DNA of 64,000 nt, from positions 1,426,001 to 1,490,000 of the forward strand of contig CM066293.1 in assembly GCA_033816765.1 (NCBI GenBank), in the 5' to 3' direction. This DNA comes from Nothopassalora personata. Its lineage: Eukaryota; Ascomycota; Dothideomycetes; Mycosphaerellales; Mycosphaerellaceae. The notes beneath the pieces are model-generated. The model did not search any database and was not told the origin of the DNA. It saw only the letters and a list, made by a program, of their open reading frames with translations. Below are positions 41,705 through 53,164 of the stretch, in pieces (the first letter of the stretch is position 1; the number at the start of each line of letters is the position of its first letter). The translations under genes and the position numbers were made by a program.

Positions 41705-43855
41705 GGTGAAGAAATGCTATCCGAGCAAGGCCGGACAGTGCAAGTTGGGTGTGCTGAAGAGAAATATCTGGTGAGTTTAAGATGTGCGCAGCTTCGCATT
41801 CAAATCTTCCTGGCCAACGTCGTACCGCTGTCTATCGCCTCATGGTCATCGCGTGGCCGGTATAGGGATCCATGATCCGGAATGGAGCTTTGCTGTCGAG
41901 GTTCTCGCGCGACGAGCAGCGGGGAGTAGATATCTGCTTCCGCTCCAGCTAGCAAGAAAGCACATTAGTTCGAGCAGTACGTATTTTCACGATAGTGCAA
42001 AGTATAGTTGCTTGTGGTTGGCCAGGGCGGGAGATGATTCGCCATCGAAAGCCACGTGCGGGTAGCCTGTGTCTAGGCCACGGGCTGGCCGAATGGGGTA
42101 CCGGATCGTCCACGGATCTGGAATGCCATGCAGAAGCACTGTCGTCGCCACGTGGTGTCTCATAAACGGCGTGCTGCCACCTGTTAAGCTTCGTCTATTT
42201 CAGATTTTGAGGTTGTTGATGGATTGCTGCAACCGGAACTTGAGCGAGCTGTGTAGATGAAGCCCCAAGCATCGCTTCCGATGCTGCCGATGGACGAAAG
42301 CCGTCCAATGCTGTGCAAATGCTTCCCGAGATGACACCAAAGCTTCATGGCGGAGCGACGACAGACGAATTGTCAAGGTAGTGCTGCAAGATGTCGGTTC
42401 ACTGGCTTGCAGGATGCAGGAGACCTTGCGAGCCTTGCAGCCACACGCGACCTCCTTGTACGCCACGCGTGATTCGCGAACCCACGGTCAGGAAGTCTAG
42501 AACCACGGGACAGATATGATGTTCCTGCAGCACAAGCAAGAGTCAACCAGAGAGAGAGAGAGACCGGACAACCAGAGACCTGAGCCCGATTCATGATTAT
42601 TAGAGTGCTTCTTCCAAGATTTCGATCTCTTCGCCAGGCACTACTTGTCCTTGTCGAACACAGATAAAGTCGCTATTGTGGAGTCAAGAGAGCAGTTCTC
42701 GGTATTGGCGATATATCGTGGACCTAGAGCTGTCTTCAGCAGTATGTACACCTGGGTTGCGCAATCAAAAGAATCGCTTGGTCCGAGGTCGTCCGATGCG
42801 TGAATAGGTGGCTTGCAATGCATAGGCATGGCTTCTATCTGGCTGGAAGCTCGTATTCTGCCGTGCTTCCTCGCTCCACACGGATCAAACCACCCAATGC
42901 TAGTATTAGCATACCATAAAGACAAAAACTACAGGGGCGTCACAGCAAAGACCTGTTTGGTGCAGATTGTTCGCAAAGGCCAGCTCCGTCGATCGGTCGA
43001 GTCGAGATTTTCCTGGTGCCCACCACGAAGTCGCTGTCGCTCTAAAAAGCAAATCCCAGAGGTTGTTTTGGGTGCTTTGATCTGTGTGTGGTGAGGCTTC
43101 GTCCTCCGCTGCCTCCATATGAGCTACTGTAGCGAGTTATGCACATGTCGCCACGACATGATGGCCTCGGATCAAGATCCTCTTCAGACCGAACACATCG
43201 CCCATCCACCCACGGCATCGATCACCACACACGGATCTCCAGTCTTCTTGAGAATACTGAACACCCTGTCAGCGACTGTAATCATGTGAACGAAATATGA
43301 TCGTCTTTTCCGAGGTGCATTTTTAAAGCAGGCGCCAGTGTCACCACCAGCCTGACAAGCTCGTTAACATTCGCACACTAGCAGACACGCTCATCATTAG
43401 GAGAGACAGGGCGGGATAGTATGCTTACCTGAGCGGCAACCAGTGAACAGATTGCTGAAACGAAGCAAATCGTGAACTTCATGCTTTGGGTGAGTTGGAC
43501 TTCTCCTGAGGGACTGCGGTTGTGGAAATGGATGTAGGTCACGGCAGGTACATACTCGCCGTATTTGTTCGTTGACACAGAATACCATTAGGCAAGTGTT
43601 GACGGCGCGGTGCCATGGCACTAGAGCTAGTCTGAAAGGTAAGACCAGTTTGTGCTGAAGTATTGACCGAAGATAATTCATTCTCATAAGTGATTAGTGC
43701 TCTGATACTCATGGCGAGTTTGTCCACTCTGCTCTCTGCATGGAAATATGCAGTCCTCATTGTCCAAGTCTGGTGGAGAGACGATTCGACATCCATTCGT
43801 GGCCATCAAGTATCCCAGACGATCGGTTCACGTGGCCGCCGTTGAGTGCATTGAT
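41705..43855. other. 2.1-kb intergenic region
   Basis: Only short ORFs below about 140 codons with no known motif. It includes the RGS gene promoter. A short (GA)n-like run near 42550-42560 is the only simple repeat seen. Confidence 0.45.
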
Positions 43856-43863
43856 CCGATCCG
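43856..43863. repeat. Left target-site duplication CCGATCCG
   Basis: CCGATCCG directly precedes the left inverted repeat; the same 8 bases follow the right one at 44863-44870. An 8-bp duplication points to a hAT-type transposase. Confidence 0.75.
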
Positions 43864-44013
43864 TTACCTCAGCAAGCTCAGACGCTTCTCCTCGGCTCGG
43901 CACCCTTTAGCTCCGTTTAGCACACCGTTTAGCCAATCGGGTGATTCCGCCCCAGCGAGCCTTGGCGAAGCGTCTGAGATCGAATGGGGCGTGTTTTGGT
44001 GTACCTTATTTCA
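43864..44013 (+). repeat. Left terminal/subterminal inverted repeat
   Basis: About 150 bp whose outer 20 bp and inner 35 bp pair with the right end; the middle part is more diverged and contains short CCGTTTAGC-type repeats. Confidence 0.6.
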
Positions 44014-44699
44014 ACACAGCCTTACTACTAGATTTCACGACGCGATAGTAACTTACTACTACCTCCGAACGAGCTCCTGCAGATTCAAATAAGAGCGCCG
44101 ATAGCAGAGATTACGAGGGTATTAATATCGAGATTATACGGCAGCGCGTTATATACGAAGTACATCCTCAAATGCAAAATCCAATATCGCCTACCTCGAT
44201 CGGATATCGTCCACCGGCCGAGTAGAGTACGCTATACCTCTACAACTACTTTTGTTCGATGCGCGAGGGTAAATAAGTAAGATTTGCCTATAGTAAAAGC
44301 CCTATACTATAGCGAGTTAGCGCGTTAAGACGCGAAACAAGTCGAATATACACCTATTCTATTATATAGCGCGCAATTGCCTATCGTATCGCGGGCGTGC
44401 TAGTATACTTAGAGGGAATCCGATATAATCCTCCTCTTTATCGCTGTCTATCGACGTTGGAGTAGCCCTCGGATGATCCTTCTAACTCTACGTCTTCGAA
44501 TGCGTGTAATAAGGAGTGGTATCGCGCGGACGGTAATTGTAGGACGTTCTAATAGGCAGTAGACGTCATTGTTGATTTAATTGAAAGCGCCGAGCGTGCG
44601 CTGTCGAATGCAGTAGTTATTAAGGCGATAGAGCAACGTAGTAATAGAGATGTATGCCTTCGAATGTAATAGTGCTTGTTTGTATATAGGGCTGAATTC

Positions 44700-44862
44700 G
44701 TATACACCAAAACAGCCCTATTTGGTCTCAGACTCGCTGTGCGAATTGGCGCTCCTGGCCCTCTAATTAGCTGAACGGTGAAGCGAGCTTAAGCGAGCCT
44801 AGCGCGTGCGCTAGGCGAAGCCAAAGCCAATTCCTGCGGCGAGTCTGAGTTTACTGAGGTAA
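44700..44862 (-). repeat. Right terminal/subterminal inverted repeat
   Basis: Mirror of 43864-44013. It also holds a near-perfect hairpin around 44797-44816 (GCCTAGCGCGTGCGCTAGGC). Confidence 0.6.
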
Positions 44863-44870
44863 CCGATCCG
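44863..44870. repeat. Right target-site duplication CCGATCCG
   Basis: Identical to 43856-43863. Confidence 0.75.
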
Positions 44871-45533
44871 GTCTCAACGCAGCGAGGCTGCTCTGCAATT
44901 ACGGCATGGGAAGGCTTGGCAGTGGGTGAAACAGCTCACGTATAAGTCTTTCCCCATTGCATCAGCGTAGTTTTGGCAGCTGAGGGGGCATGCCGTGCTA
45001 TCGGGTCATGAGAGTCATTGCTAACAGGCTGATGTGTTACCAGTGTGAAGCATATCTGCCGCTGGGAACCACCGAACTGCTCATCAAGTATTACTTTGGG
45101 TCGCCCAGACAACAGTCGGCTTTGATTGGACTATGCGGCAGGCGCTTTGACCATTGAGGAGGCAGTAAGCAATAATTGATTGGCAGCTCCACTAACTGAC
45201 CAGTGTCCTCATGGATAAGCTTTCACGTCGCGACTTCATATGCACACCTTATTAACGTGCATATGCTCGTTGCGACTGCCTCACTCTCGAAGCACAAGTG
45301 CGTCTTCACATGTGATCAGCTACTGCTACATACACTTCCCAGAGTGGCACGACTCACTATATCACATCACATCCGCTGCTATTAAGCACTCTATCCGTCC
45401 GCTCTGATCGCTAGCATCGTCGTGCGGCACGACACTCATCCTTATCCACACTATTCTTTCGATAGACGATTGCGCACATATCATACGAACGACTGAGCCG
45501 TTCTTTCGGCACTCGTGCCCAACAGCAGCCAGC
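44871..45533. promoter_or_regulatory. Upstream region of TAF12
   Basis: 663 bp between the transposon and the TAF12 start. CT-rich, leader-like sequence precedes the ATG. No distinct motif recognised. Confidence 0.4.
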
Positions 45534-45958
45534 ATGGCGGCGCCAAACCCACATCAGGCACCTGCCAACCAGGTCTACATGATCCGGCCTAACCAGATCG
45601 ATGGCCTTCCCAACCTGCAGGACCAGGTCAAAAACCAGTACAAGCAAGGCCTAGCCGCACTCTGGGCCATCGTCGAGAACAACGCCCCAGACAGCAAAGA
45701 GAGGCAAGACGCCGAGGGCAAGATCCGTGTCGCCAGTCAAAAGCTCATGTCGCAACTCCGGGGACAGCGACCAGGGTCAGCTGCAGGACAACAAAGGCCA
45801 AACACACAGCCGCAGCAGCAACAACCTCCGCAAATGACACCAGACCAGACGCGGATGTTTCAACAGCAGCAAGCGCAAGCGATGCAGAATATGCAAGCGC
45901 GACAAGCTGTGCAGTTGAAACCCGCTGGGCAGCCCGGCCAACAGCCCAATGCGCCGCA

Positions 45959-45989
<31 letters not shown>

Positions 45990-47501
45990 ACCATGGCGAT
46001 GCAGCAGAAGATCAAAGCTGAGCTGGACAATACAAACGTCGTTCATCCACAAGGTATGCCGGATCAGCAATACCATTTGCTGAAGGAGGCGTGGCGGAGA
46101 GCAGGCGGGACGCTGTTGCAGAACCGAGAGAGCATAATGAATCGCGCTCGTCCGCTGCTTACCCAGGTGTCAGCACTGCAGAAGAGTGGTCAGCCTGTGC
46201 CAGATAGCATGCAGCAGAGCTACACCCAGGCCAAGGAGGCCCTCGACACTGCCAACGGCAAGTGGAATCGCTGGAAGCAAATCGTAGAAACCGGAAACCT
46301 CATGAACGTCCAGCAGCACATGAACAGCAATCAGGCGAGGCCAGCGACGCAGCAGGGACAACAAGCTTCCAACGGTCCGTCGCAACAGCCGCAATCTCAG
46401 CAGCAGCAGCCGTCGCAGCATGACGCGAAGCCAGTGAATGCGGCGAATTCGCCTTCTCCGCCATCAGTGAACTTCCAGCAGCCGTCACAAGGAAACCAGA
46501 ATCAACAAAACGCGCCTTCGCAACAAAACATGACGCAACAGCAGCCGGCGCCACCGCAACTTCAGCAACAACAACAACCACAACAACAGACGCCTCAATC
46601 TGCCGCGCCATCGCAAAATTTCCCGCCGAACTTGCAGCAGCCTCCCAACCAGCAGCCTCGACCGCAGATCAACAACAACGCCCAGCACATGCAGACACCG
46701 ACACAGATCGGGCAACAACAGGGCACTCACGCTTCCGCTGCACCAAACAGCGCCGGTCAACAACCGCCGCAACGACCCCAGGCGCTCACACACAACCAAG
46801 CCATGACGCAGGCTGCAGACGCAGCACGCCAGCAAAATCAAGCGCAAGGCCAGCAGATGCAGCAGCAAATGCCTAACGGCCTGCCTTTCAGCACTCAACC
46901 GAGCTCCGCCACTCAACAGAACACGCCCACTGGTAGCTATCCTAACCTCCAGCCCACCCAAGGCAACAGCACCAACACCAAATTCCCCATTCCCAAAACT
47001 CTTACATTGGATCCACGCACACAGCAAGCAGTCGCAGGACCGCCATCCCGACCAACAATGGCCAACCCAGGTATGATGTATCAACCAGGAATCCAGCGTC
47101 AACCACCATACACACTCGAGGGTGAGGGTGACCGCGTTCTTAGCAAGCGCAAACTCGATGAGCTCGTCCGCCAAGTCACGGGCGCTGCACCACACTCCAT
47201 GAACGAGAGCGAGTCGTCCTCCGTGCTCTCGCCCGAGGTCGAAGAGTCCATGCTTCAAGTCGCGGACAACTTCGTCGACGACGTCATCACCTCAGCCTGT
47301 CGCCTGGCCAAGCTCCGTTCTAACCAAACACTCGACATCCGCGACATTCAGATTGTGCTTGAGCGCAACTACGGCATCCGCATTCCTGGCTACAGCCTCG
47401 ACGAGACCAGGATTGTGCGCAAGTTTCAGCCCGCTCCCGGTTGGCACAGCAAGATGCAGGCAGTGCAGGCCGGCAAGGTGATGAATAACCGTGATCAGTA
47501 G
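45534..47501 (+). CDS. TAF12: TFIID/SAGA subunit TAF12
   Basis: A single frame of 655 aa. Residues 1-500 are dominated by Gln with Pro and Asn, with one poly-Gln run from about residue 142. At about 532-612 lies the histone fold: DRVLSKRKLDELVRQV, ESMLQVADNFVDDVI-SACRLAK, TLDIRDIQIVLERNYGIRIPG. This is the H2B-like fold by which TAF12 pairs with TAF4 in TFIID and with Ada1 in SAGA. The C-terminal tail ends shortly after the fold. The start ATG is at the head of the conserved N-terminal patch (NQVYMIRPNQIDGLPNLQ). Confidence 0.93.
45957..45989 (+). repeat. CAG/CAA tract encoding poly-Gln in TAF12
   Basis: Eleven consecutive Gln codons, ten CAG and one CAA. Such tracts are prone to length change. 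Confidence 0.85.
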
Positions 47502-47522
47502 GAAAATCGAAGTTCCACGTGG

Positions 47523-48449
47523 ATGAAGAAGCTGGGCAAGGTCTTGTTGGAGGCGTGCGTGCAGCTTTCCACGAGTGCCAATCCAGTGTCTTCGATGGAC
47601 ACGGTATGCTATGTCAACAAACGGGATCTGCAGAGGGGACCGCGTGTAATGGCTTCCCGCATGGTAGCCAGGGTATACTTTCTCCAAGACGAAGCGAGAG
47701 TGCTGATTAAACCTGGCATGCATCTAATGGAGCGGAAAAGCAGTCTCAATGAATGGTTATTGGTTTGGACCCCACTGCCACCACATCTATTAGAGCAAAT
47801 CGGGAAGGACGCGGATGAGCTCAGGAACATGAGTATCGAGGACGCAGAGAGCCTCAACGACCAAGCTTTCCTGGAATGCTTGAAGCAATGGAACAAAGCT
47901 ACAGCTGGACCTGTCACATTGGACACGTGGGTGCACCTAGGTGCGATGTTATTGGGCTTGAAACTACCAAATGTGGACCGCAGACCTCTCCACGAACCTG
48001 AAAGGCTGAAGCGGATGCCCAAGAAGGGCGTGAAAGCTGGCAAACTGAGCAGAGCAGAGCGTCTGGCGCAATTGCGAGATGCTGCCAACGGAGTCACCAA
48101 AGACACCTCCCACTCTGATGACTACAATGCTGCTGACCCTCTTAAAGGCTTCAACGTTGACGCACACGGTGAACCAGATTCTTTACCAATCATGATACCC
48201 TTCAGCGAACTTACCAGGGCAGAAAAGAAGGCGAGATTGGCGGACATGGGGCCTAAGGAACGAAGGATGAAATACAGGGAAGCTACAAAGTTTGGTGCTA
48301 TCAGTCCTTCTCACGATCATGAGGCCCTTCGGCCAGAGGACTTTGAGTGGCGGGACAGAGTAGTCTGTGCTAATGATAGTGATTATGAAAGTGAGGAGAT
48401 TGGAGATGAACCGGATGACGATCAAGGTGTCCGTGGGGGGGCCTTATAG
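47523..48449 (+). CDS. Hypothetical protein just downstream of TAF12
   Basis: An open frame of 308 aa, family not recognised. The N-terminal half has hydrophobic and Trp-containing parts (SLNEWLLVWTPLPPHLLEQIG; AMLLGLKLP). The second half is rich in Lys/Arg (KRMPKKGVKAGKLSRAERLAQL), then a SELTRAEKKARLADMGPKERRMKYRE helix, and it ends acidic. The composition suggests a nuclear or RNA-linked protein, but that is only a guess. Its ATG lies 21 bp after the TAF12 stop, so its 5' UTR must lie inside TAF12, or translation starts later (Met codons near 47711), or the frame is chance. It runs convergent to UTP18. Confidence 0.5.
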   Translation: MKKLGKVLLEACVQLSTSANPVSSMDTVCYVNKRDLQRGPRVMASRMVARVYFLQDEARVLIKPGMHLMERKSSLNEWLLVWTPLPPHLLEQIGKDADELRNMSIEDAESLNDQAFLECLKQWNKATAGPVTLDTWVHLGAMLLGLKLPNVDRRPLHEPERLKRMPKKGVKAGKLSRAERLAQLRDAANGVTKDTSHSDDYNAADPLKGFNVDAHGEPDSLPIMIPFSELTRAEKKARLADMGPKERRMKYREATKFGAISPSHDHEALRPEDFEWRDRVVCANDSDYESEEIGDEPDDDQGVRGGAL

Positions 48450-48633
48450 GGAGATGTAGCGTGATAGAATTATGGCATATGAAGATATGTTCCTCTTCAA
48501 TCGCCGTCGTTCCAAGGTGTGCTAGATCAAAGTGCCAGCTCGTAAGCCACCGAGGAACTGAATCATGGAAAGGTTAAACTGCGTCTCAGAACAACAACGC
48601 GCAGCCCGAGTGTTGCATTGTACAGTGTGAAGA

Positions 48634-50503
48634 CTACCGGACCTCCCAAATCCTGATCTTGCCCTGTTCATTCGCCACAGCAAGCACAGCGTATGCATCA
48701 CTCCCCTCCACAACACCGCCATCCGCGAACGCGACGCCTGTGATCCTGCCCAGAGGCGTGCTGCTCGTAGGCCAGTTCTTGAAGACCGTGCAGCTTGGCA
48801 AATGCACCAATCTCATGCTATCCCGCTTCCACTTGCTCGCCATCGCCAGGATCTGCCCATCATGCGAGAACGCCAAGTGTGAAGTCGGAGTCGTGAGGTG
48901 GTCAAGTGTCTTTGTAGGTTTGGGCTGTTCCGGTACAGGTTGCGTGTCCGCAGAGAGGTTCTCCAGCCACACGCGCCGGTCGTAGATATTCACGATGCCG
49001 GAACTGCTGCCAATTGCGATCCACCTGTCGTTGCCGATGGGTGATTTGACGAGTTCGTGGTGTCCTCCGAGAGCGATTGTGGTTGTGCCGACAGCGCCCT
49101 CGTCCTGCCAGCGTGCGACTACTCGTTGGTCTGAGAGCGACCATTCTGTGACTTCTCCGTTCTTGCCGATGATGCATAGGCCTTTGCCTGTCCGCCACCA
49201 GGCGAACTCTGCTATGCCGCCGCGGGATTCGACTCGCACTTGGCTGATCCACTGGAGGGTGGTGGCAGAGAGGATGTTGATGACGCCACCGCCCTTCTTG
49301 GTTGAGCCAAGGAGGGCCATGTACGATCCGTCAGGCGACAGCTTGAAGCGCTCCATTGACTTTTGTTCGTGTTGTTGGCCGTAGATGCGAGTGATCTTCT
49401 CGACACAGCCGGTTTGCAGATTCCAGATGTGGAAGTAGCGTCGGCGTGCTGAGAGGAAGATGCGGGAGTCGGTGGGGTGGAATGAAGTCGTTGTGAGCTC
49501 TGAGCCGCGAATGTGGAGGCTCGTCAAGAGTGGGTTGGGTGTTGGCGCTGGCGGCGATGAAGCCATCTGATGGAGGTACATGGTCGAAGATGGTCCCGAG
49601 GAGAGTAGGAGAGGTAGTGTCGGATGGAAGGATAGCGATGTGATGGCACTGGGCTGTACTCCTGGAACATCCTTCTGCCGTTGTATGTCGATTACCTCTG
49701 GGCGAATCTTGCGCTTCTTGCCAGCACCTGGACCCGCTTGTCGCACCAGCGATTCTGCATCCTGGAGCAGTTTCGACAAAGGTTCAGCAGTTGGCATACC
49801 GTCCGAGTCCATGTCAGCGTCCGAGTGGTCCTCTCCTGACGAGCCTTGTCCCGACATGCGCCTCTTCTTCCTCGCGGGCTTCTGCAGTGCTGTCTGTGCC
49901 CAGTCAGGCACGGGATGCAGCAGCTCGAACTGTCTCCTGAGCCGCTTTGCATACTCTTTGCCAGTGACGACATCCTCGGCCTCGGTCCGCCGTAGCTTCC
50001 TCAGACGAGGCACCGATGCGAGTGAGACCAATGTCCGTTCGTCGTCACTGTCCACCCACGCAGGCGGCTGTGTCGAACGTAATGTACCGTCGTCGCTTTC
50101 GTTGTCTGAGGCCGTGTCAGGTTGCTGGTAGTGTAGTGCTTGGCTGTCGCCCGTGTCCGCGAAGAAGAGCTAGCATGTGTTAGGGACTTTCTGCTTGCGA
50201 CCATCCAAGTGCAATCCCACCTACTTGGGCATCGTCTAAGCCTTCCATCCCGCCCGTTGCATCTTCGTCCCCGTCGTCGTCCCCGACATTCTCCATGTGC
50301 ACATCTTTGAGACATTGCCTGAAACCGAGGCTGTCACCAAAGATGAATCGTTCAAGCTCTTCTTCCGTCTCATCCTTCTCCAGCTCGCCGTCGACGACGA
50401 TATTCACGTCCGAGTCGACGTCTTCTTCGCTGTCGTCCTCATTTTGCAGTGGACGATGGACTCGCTGTCGCTTGGCCACCTTCTTCTGCTTGAAATTGGC
50501 CAT
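48634..50503 (-). CDS. UTP18: U3 snoRNP / SSU processome WD-repeat protein Utp18
   Basis: Exons 50503-50225 and 50169-48634 flank a 55-bp intron; 604 aa. The N-terminus is basic then highly acidic (EDDSEEDVDSDVN, ENVGDDDGDED), with a TPR-independent linker GKEYAKRLRRQFELLHPVPDWA typical of Utp18. From about residue 230 WD-type blades follow (ITSLSFHPTLPLLLSSG, TTTSFHPTDSRIFLSARRRYFHIWNL, FKLSPDGSYMALLGS, HLAFSHDGQILAMAS, to GKIRIWEV at the end). It acts in the nucleolus in early 18S pre-rRNA processing and helps recruit the exosome cofactor Mtr4. Divergent from NAB2. Confidence 0.92.
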
Positions 50504-50956
50504 TTACCTTGCGTCCGACACACCATGGACCATGGACAGACAACGCGACCGGCACGTCTTCCCTCAAGCTGCATCGCGATGATCTCTCCCAAATTTCTAA
50601 GCAACGGGCCGGGCCTTCTCCAGGAGAGCCAAATGATGCCTGCAGAACGCGGAACGCCACATGCGGCTGACTGAGGCAGAGTCAGAAGCAGCACAAAGAC
50701 CTCCACACGTGACAATCGCGCAAGCAATTGTCTCAACCGCAATCTTCACCATCAACTCATCGCACAAACATCATCACAGCTCGCCAACCACCCGCCGACA
50801 GACCACATCGCATCCTTGAGCAACCTCCCCCCTTCCCACACAAAACAAGTCATTGCTAGAGACGCGCCCCCCGCTCGCTTCGAGGCCGAGCCTCTTACCT
50901 TTCTTTCTCCTTGCACACATCTCTCCACAAACCCATCCGGATCGCCAGCACACACG
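50504..50956. promoter_or_regulatory. Divergent promoter region, UTP18 / NAB2
   Basis: 453 bp between the two start codons; the NAB2 side is a CT/CA-rich leader. The NAB2 frame is open upstream to 50816 only through a TTG, so this part is taken as 5' UTR. Confidence 0.5.
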
Positions 50957-52699
50957 ATGGCCGCCGCATCAGTCGACGCAGGCAGCGACCTGCAGAACGC
51001 GATCCAAGCCGCTGTTCAGCCCAAGCTGATGGAGAACGGCTGGGTCGTCGAGGAGAACGACACGACCCTTTCAGAATATGTCACCATGATGATTGTTAAC
51101 GGCAAAGACGTCGCAGGCGTCAAGTCAGAACTGGGCGGTGATCTTCTGGGGGTCGGCGAGAACGACGAGGCAGTGGGCCAGTTCGCCGAGTGGCTCTTCA
51201 ACACAGTCCAGCAGCTGTCAGCACCCCAACAGCAGGGGCGGATGACTGAAGCACCACAGCAAGACCAGCAGTTGCAGCAAATACCCTCCACACAGGACGC
51301 GCAGATGGAAGACTCTACTCCATCTGCAGATGCCCCGTACGTCAACACCTTTCATTACAGCGGCAGCGACAGCGATTATGGCTATGATGCCAGAGCCGCC
51401 TATCCCGCTCCCCCCTACAACTACTACAGCAATTGTCGACGACAGTCCCAGCCTTGCTTCAATCATTATCAGCGATTGCAACTTCGACACCCGCTAACAC
51501 GTAATCACAACAGTCCGACAGGTCCACGATCGATGCGCAACGGTAACGCCGAAGGAGGACGCGGCAACCGCATGCCGCGCCAGATGAACAATTCCTTGGG
51601 CCGACCTAGTGTCCTTCCAGACAAACTCTCTCGCATCAAAGGCGCTGCCGGAGTGGGCGCTGGACGTATCGATTCGCATCGAGGTCGAGATTCGGCGCCG
51701 CGAGGTCCAAGGAACAACAGCGTTGCTCACGGCATGCAGCGCATGATGAACGGCGGACGAGGCGGGCATCAGAATGGCGCAAACAACAGCTTCCTCAACG
51801 GCGGACAGATTCGCGCCGATCAGCAGATGCAGTTTATGCAGATGATGGAGGTGCAAGCCAACATGGTCGCGCAACTACTACAACAGCAAAACGGCGGTTT
51901 GGGAACGAACGGACGCGGTGGATACCAGCAGCGAGGTGGGCGTGGAGGCAGAGGAGGACGGGGTGGCGCTCGAGGAGGCAGTCAACAAAACGCACTTCAT
52001 GCAGTCGACGGCAAGCTACCGGACGGGCCACTTCCAAGCGGTCCGAATGGCTCAGGAGGTATGGACGTGGACGCCGGCGGCAACGGCCACAGCACCGATG
52101 CTTTCTCGACAGCGTGCAAGTTCAACACTACTTGCAACATCCCAACTTGCCCATTCGCACACCAGTCGCCAGCAGTGACGACACCCATCCAGGTCGACCT
52201 GTCAGACACCTGTACACATGGAGTCGCATGCACAAACACAAAGTGCACTGCGCGACACCCCAGTCCAGCATTGCGCAATCAACACCACGCCACTGGAGGC
52301 GGCCTGGCATCAATCGAGTGCAAGTTCTACCCCAACTGCTCAAATCCGGTATGCCCCTACCGCCACCCTACAACAAAGCCCTGCCGCAACGGACCCGACT
52401 GCACCACTCCTGGCTGCACGTTCGCACACGCAAAGATAATGTGCAGGTACAACCCGTGCACCAACCCGCACTGCACCTTCAAGCACGCCGACGGCCAAAA
52501 GCGAGGGAAGTTTGACGACAAGGTGTGGACGGCTGATGGCGACAAGGCCGATCGGTTCGCCGACCTTTCGAAGCACAATGAAAACCACGAGGAGCTCATC
52601 CGACCTGACCAGCAGAACAATGGCGAAAGCATTCAGGGGCAACAGCAGGAGAGTGCGGCACCTGAAACGCAGATGGATGGAATCGCAGAGATAGCATAG
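50957..52699 (+). CDS. NAB2: Nuclear poly(A) RNA-binding zinc finger protein Nab2
   Basis: Exons 50957-51336 and 51514-52699 give 521 aa. The N-terminal PWI-like fold is seen in LQNAIQAAVQPKLMENGWV and VGQFAEWLFNTVQQL. A Gln-rich and an RGG region (GRGGYQQRGGRGGRGGRG) follow. The C-terminus has a tandem of CCCH fingers: CKFNTTCNIPTCPFAH, CTHGVACTNTKCTARH, CKFYPNCSNPVCPYRH, CRNGPDCTTPGCTFAH, CRYNPCTNPHCTFKH. Nab2 limits poly(A) tail length and packs mRNA for export. The 177-bp intron is a multiple of three and stop-free; splicing it (GTACGT...GCTAACA...CAG) joins DAP to TGPRSMRNG, as in relatives. The ATG sits in a good context (CACACGATGG). Confidence 0.9.
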   Translation: MAAASVDAGSDLQNAIQAAVQPKLMENGWVVEENDTTLSEYVTMMIVNGKDVAGVKSELGGDLLGVGENDEAVGQFAEWLFNTVQQLSAPQQQGRMTEAPQQDQQLQQIPSTQDAQMEDSTPSADAPYVNTFHYSGSDSDYGYDARAAYPAPPYNYYSNCRRQSQPCFNHYQRLQLRHPLTRNHNSPTGPRSMRNGNAEGGRGNRMPRQMNNSLGRPSVLPDKLSRIKGAAGVGAGRIDSHRGRDSAPRGPRNNSVAHGMQRMMNGGRGGHQNGANNSFLNGGQIRADQQMQFMQMMEVQANMVAQLLQQQNGGLGTNGRGGYQQRGGRGGRGGRGGARGGSQQNALHAVDGKLPDGPLPSGPNGSGGMDVDAGGNGHSTDAFSTACKFNTTCNIPTCPFAHQSPAVTTPIQVDLSDTCTHGVACTNTKCTARHPSPALRNQHHATGGGLASIECKFYPNCSNPVCPYRHPTTKPCRNGPDCTTPGCTFAHAKIMCRYNPCTNPHCTFKHADGQKRGKFDDKVWTADGDKADRFADLSKHNENHEELIRPDQQNNGESIQGQQQESAAPETQMDGIAEIA

Positions 52700-53164
52700 G
52701 GGCTGACTGGTGGCGGATTTGAGGATGGACTATTACGCCAATGCTCGCCAAAAAGGCGACACCCATTGCGAAGGTTGGGTAGCATGGTTGATGATGTATA
52801 ACAGGTACCTCGCGCAGCGAAGAAGCGCTGCCGAGATGCAGCTGTATTGTATAGGAGCGAAGAAGACTTACAATTACTGTTAGATGGAATTCTATCGTTG
52901 ATGCGCCATGATTTGGGCGCTGGGGGAGCAAAGTTGTACCTTCCTCTCAATCCTTCAGACGCTTCTCAGCAAAGGATATCGCGATCCTTGCCGTCCTCCC
53001 CAGTCAGTAGGCTTAGGGAACAACATCTCAACATGGCACTTCCGCTTAACAGCTGATGACGTCGACAGTTCATCAGATACATGTAGAAGAGCGAGCTCCA
53101 TCACCCTCATGTCTCTTAACTGAAAACAATCGCAGACGCATCACAAGCACGACTATCGATCATT
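52700..53164. other. Intergenic, NAB2 to GST
   Basis: 465 bp holding the NAB2 3' UTR and GST promoter; no ORF or motif of note. Confidence 0.4.

Larger units (their letters stand above)
43864..44862. mobile_element. Inverted-repeat DNA transposon remnant, hAT-like (999 bp)
   Basis: The ends read TTACCTCAGCAAGCTCAGAC (left, 43864) and, on the opposite strand, TTACCTCAGTAAACTCAGAC (right, from 44862), with 18 of 20 bases equal. A second pair of similar sequence (TCTGAGA...GTTTTGGTGTA) lies near 43974-44011 and 44703-44735, so the subterminal regions are also inverted copies over roughly 150 bp. Both ends are flanked by CCGATCCG. The interior is TpA-rich and CpA-poor, as after RIP, with no intact transposase frame. 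It is either a non-autonomous (MITE-like) copy or an eroded one. Confidence 0.75.

Noticed and set aside
45777..47258. Leu/Arg-rich minus-strand ORFs across TAF12
   Set aside because: Antisense of the CAG-rich Gln tracts; repeats, not genes.
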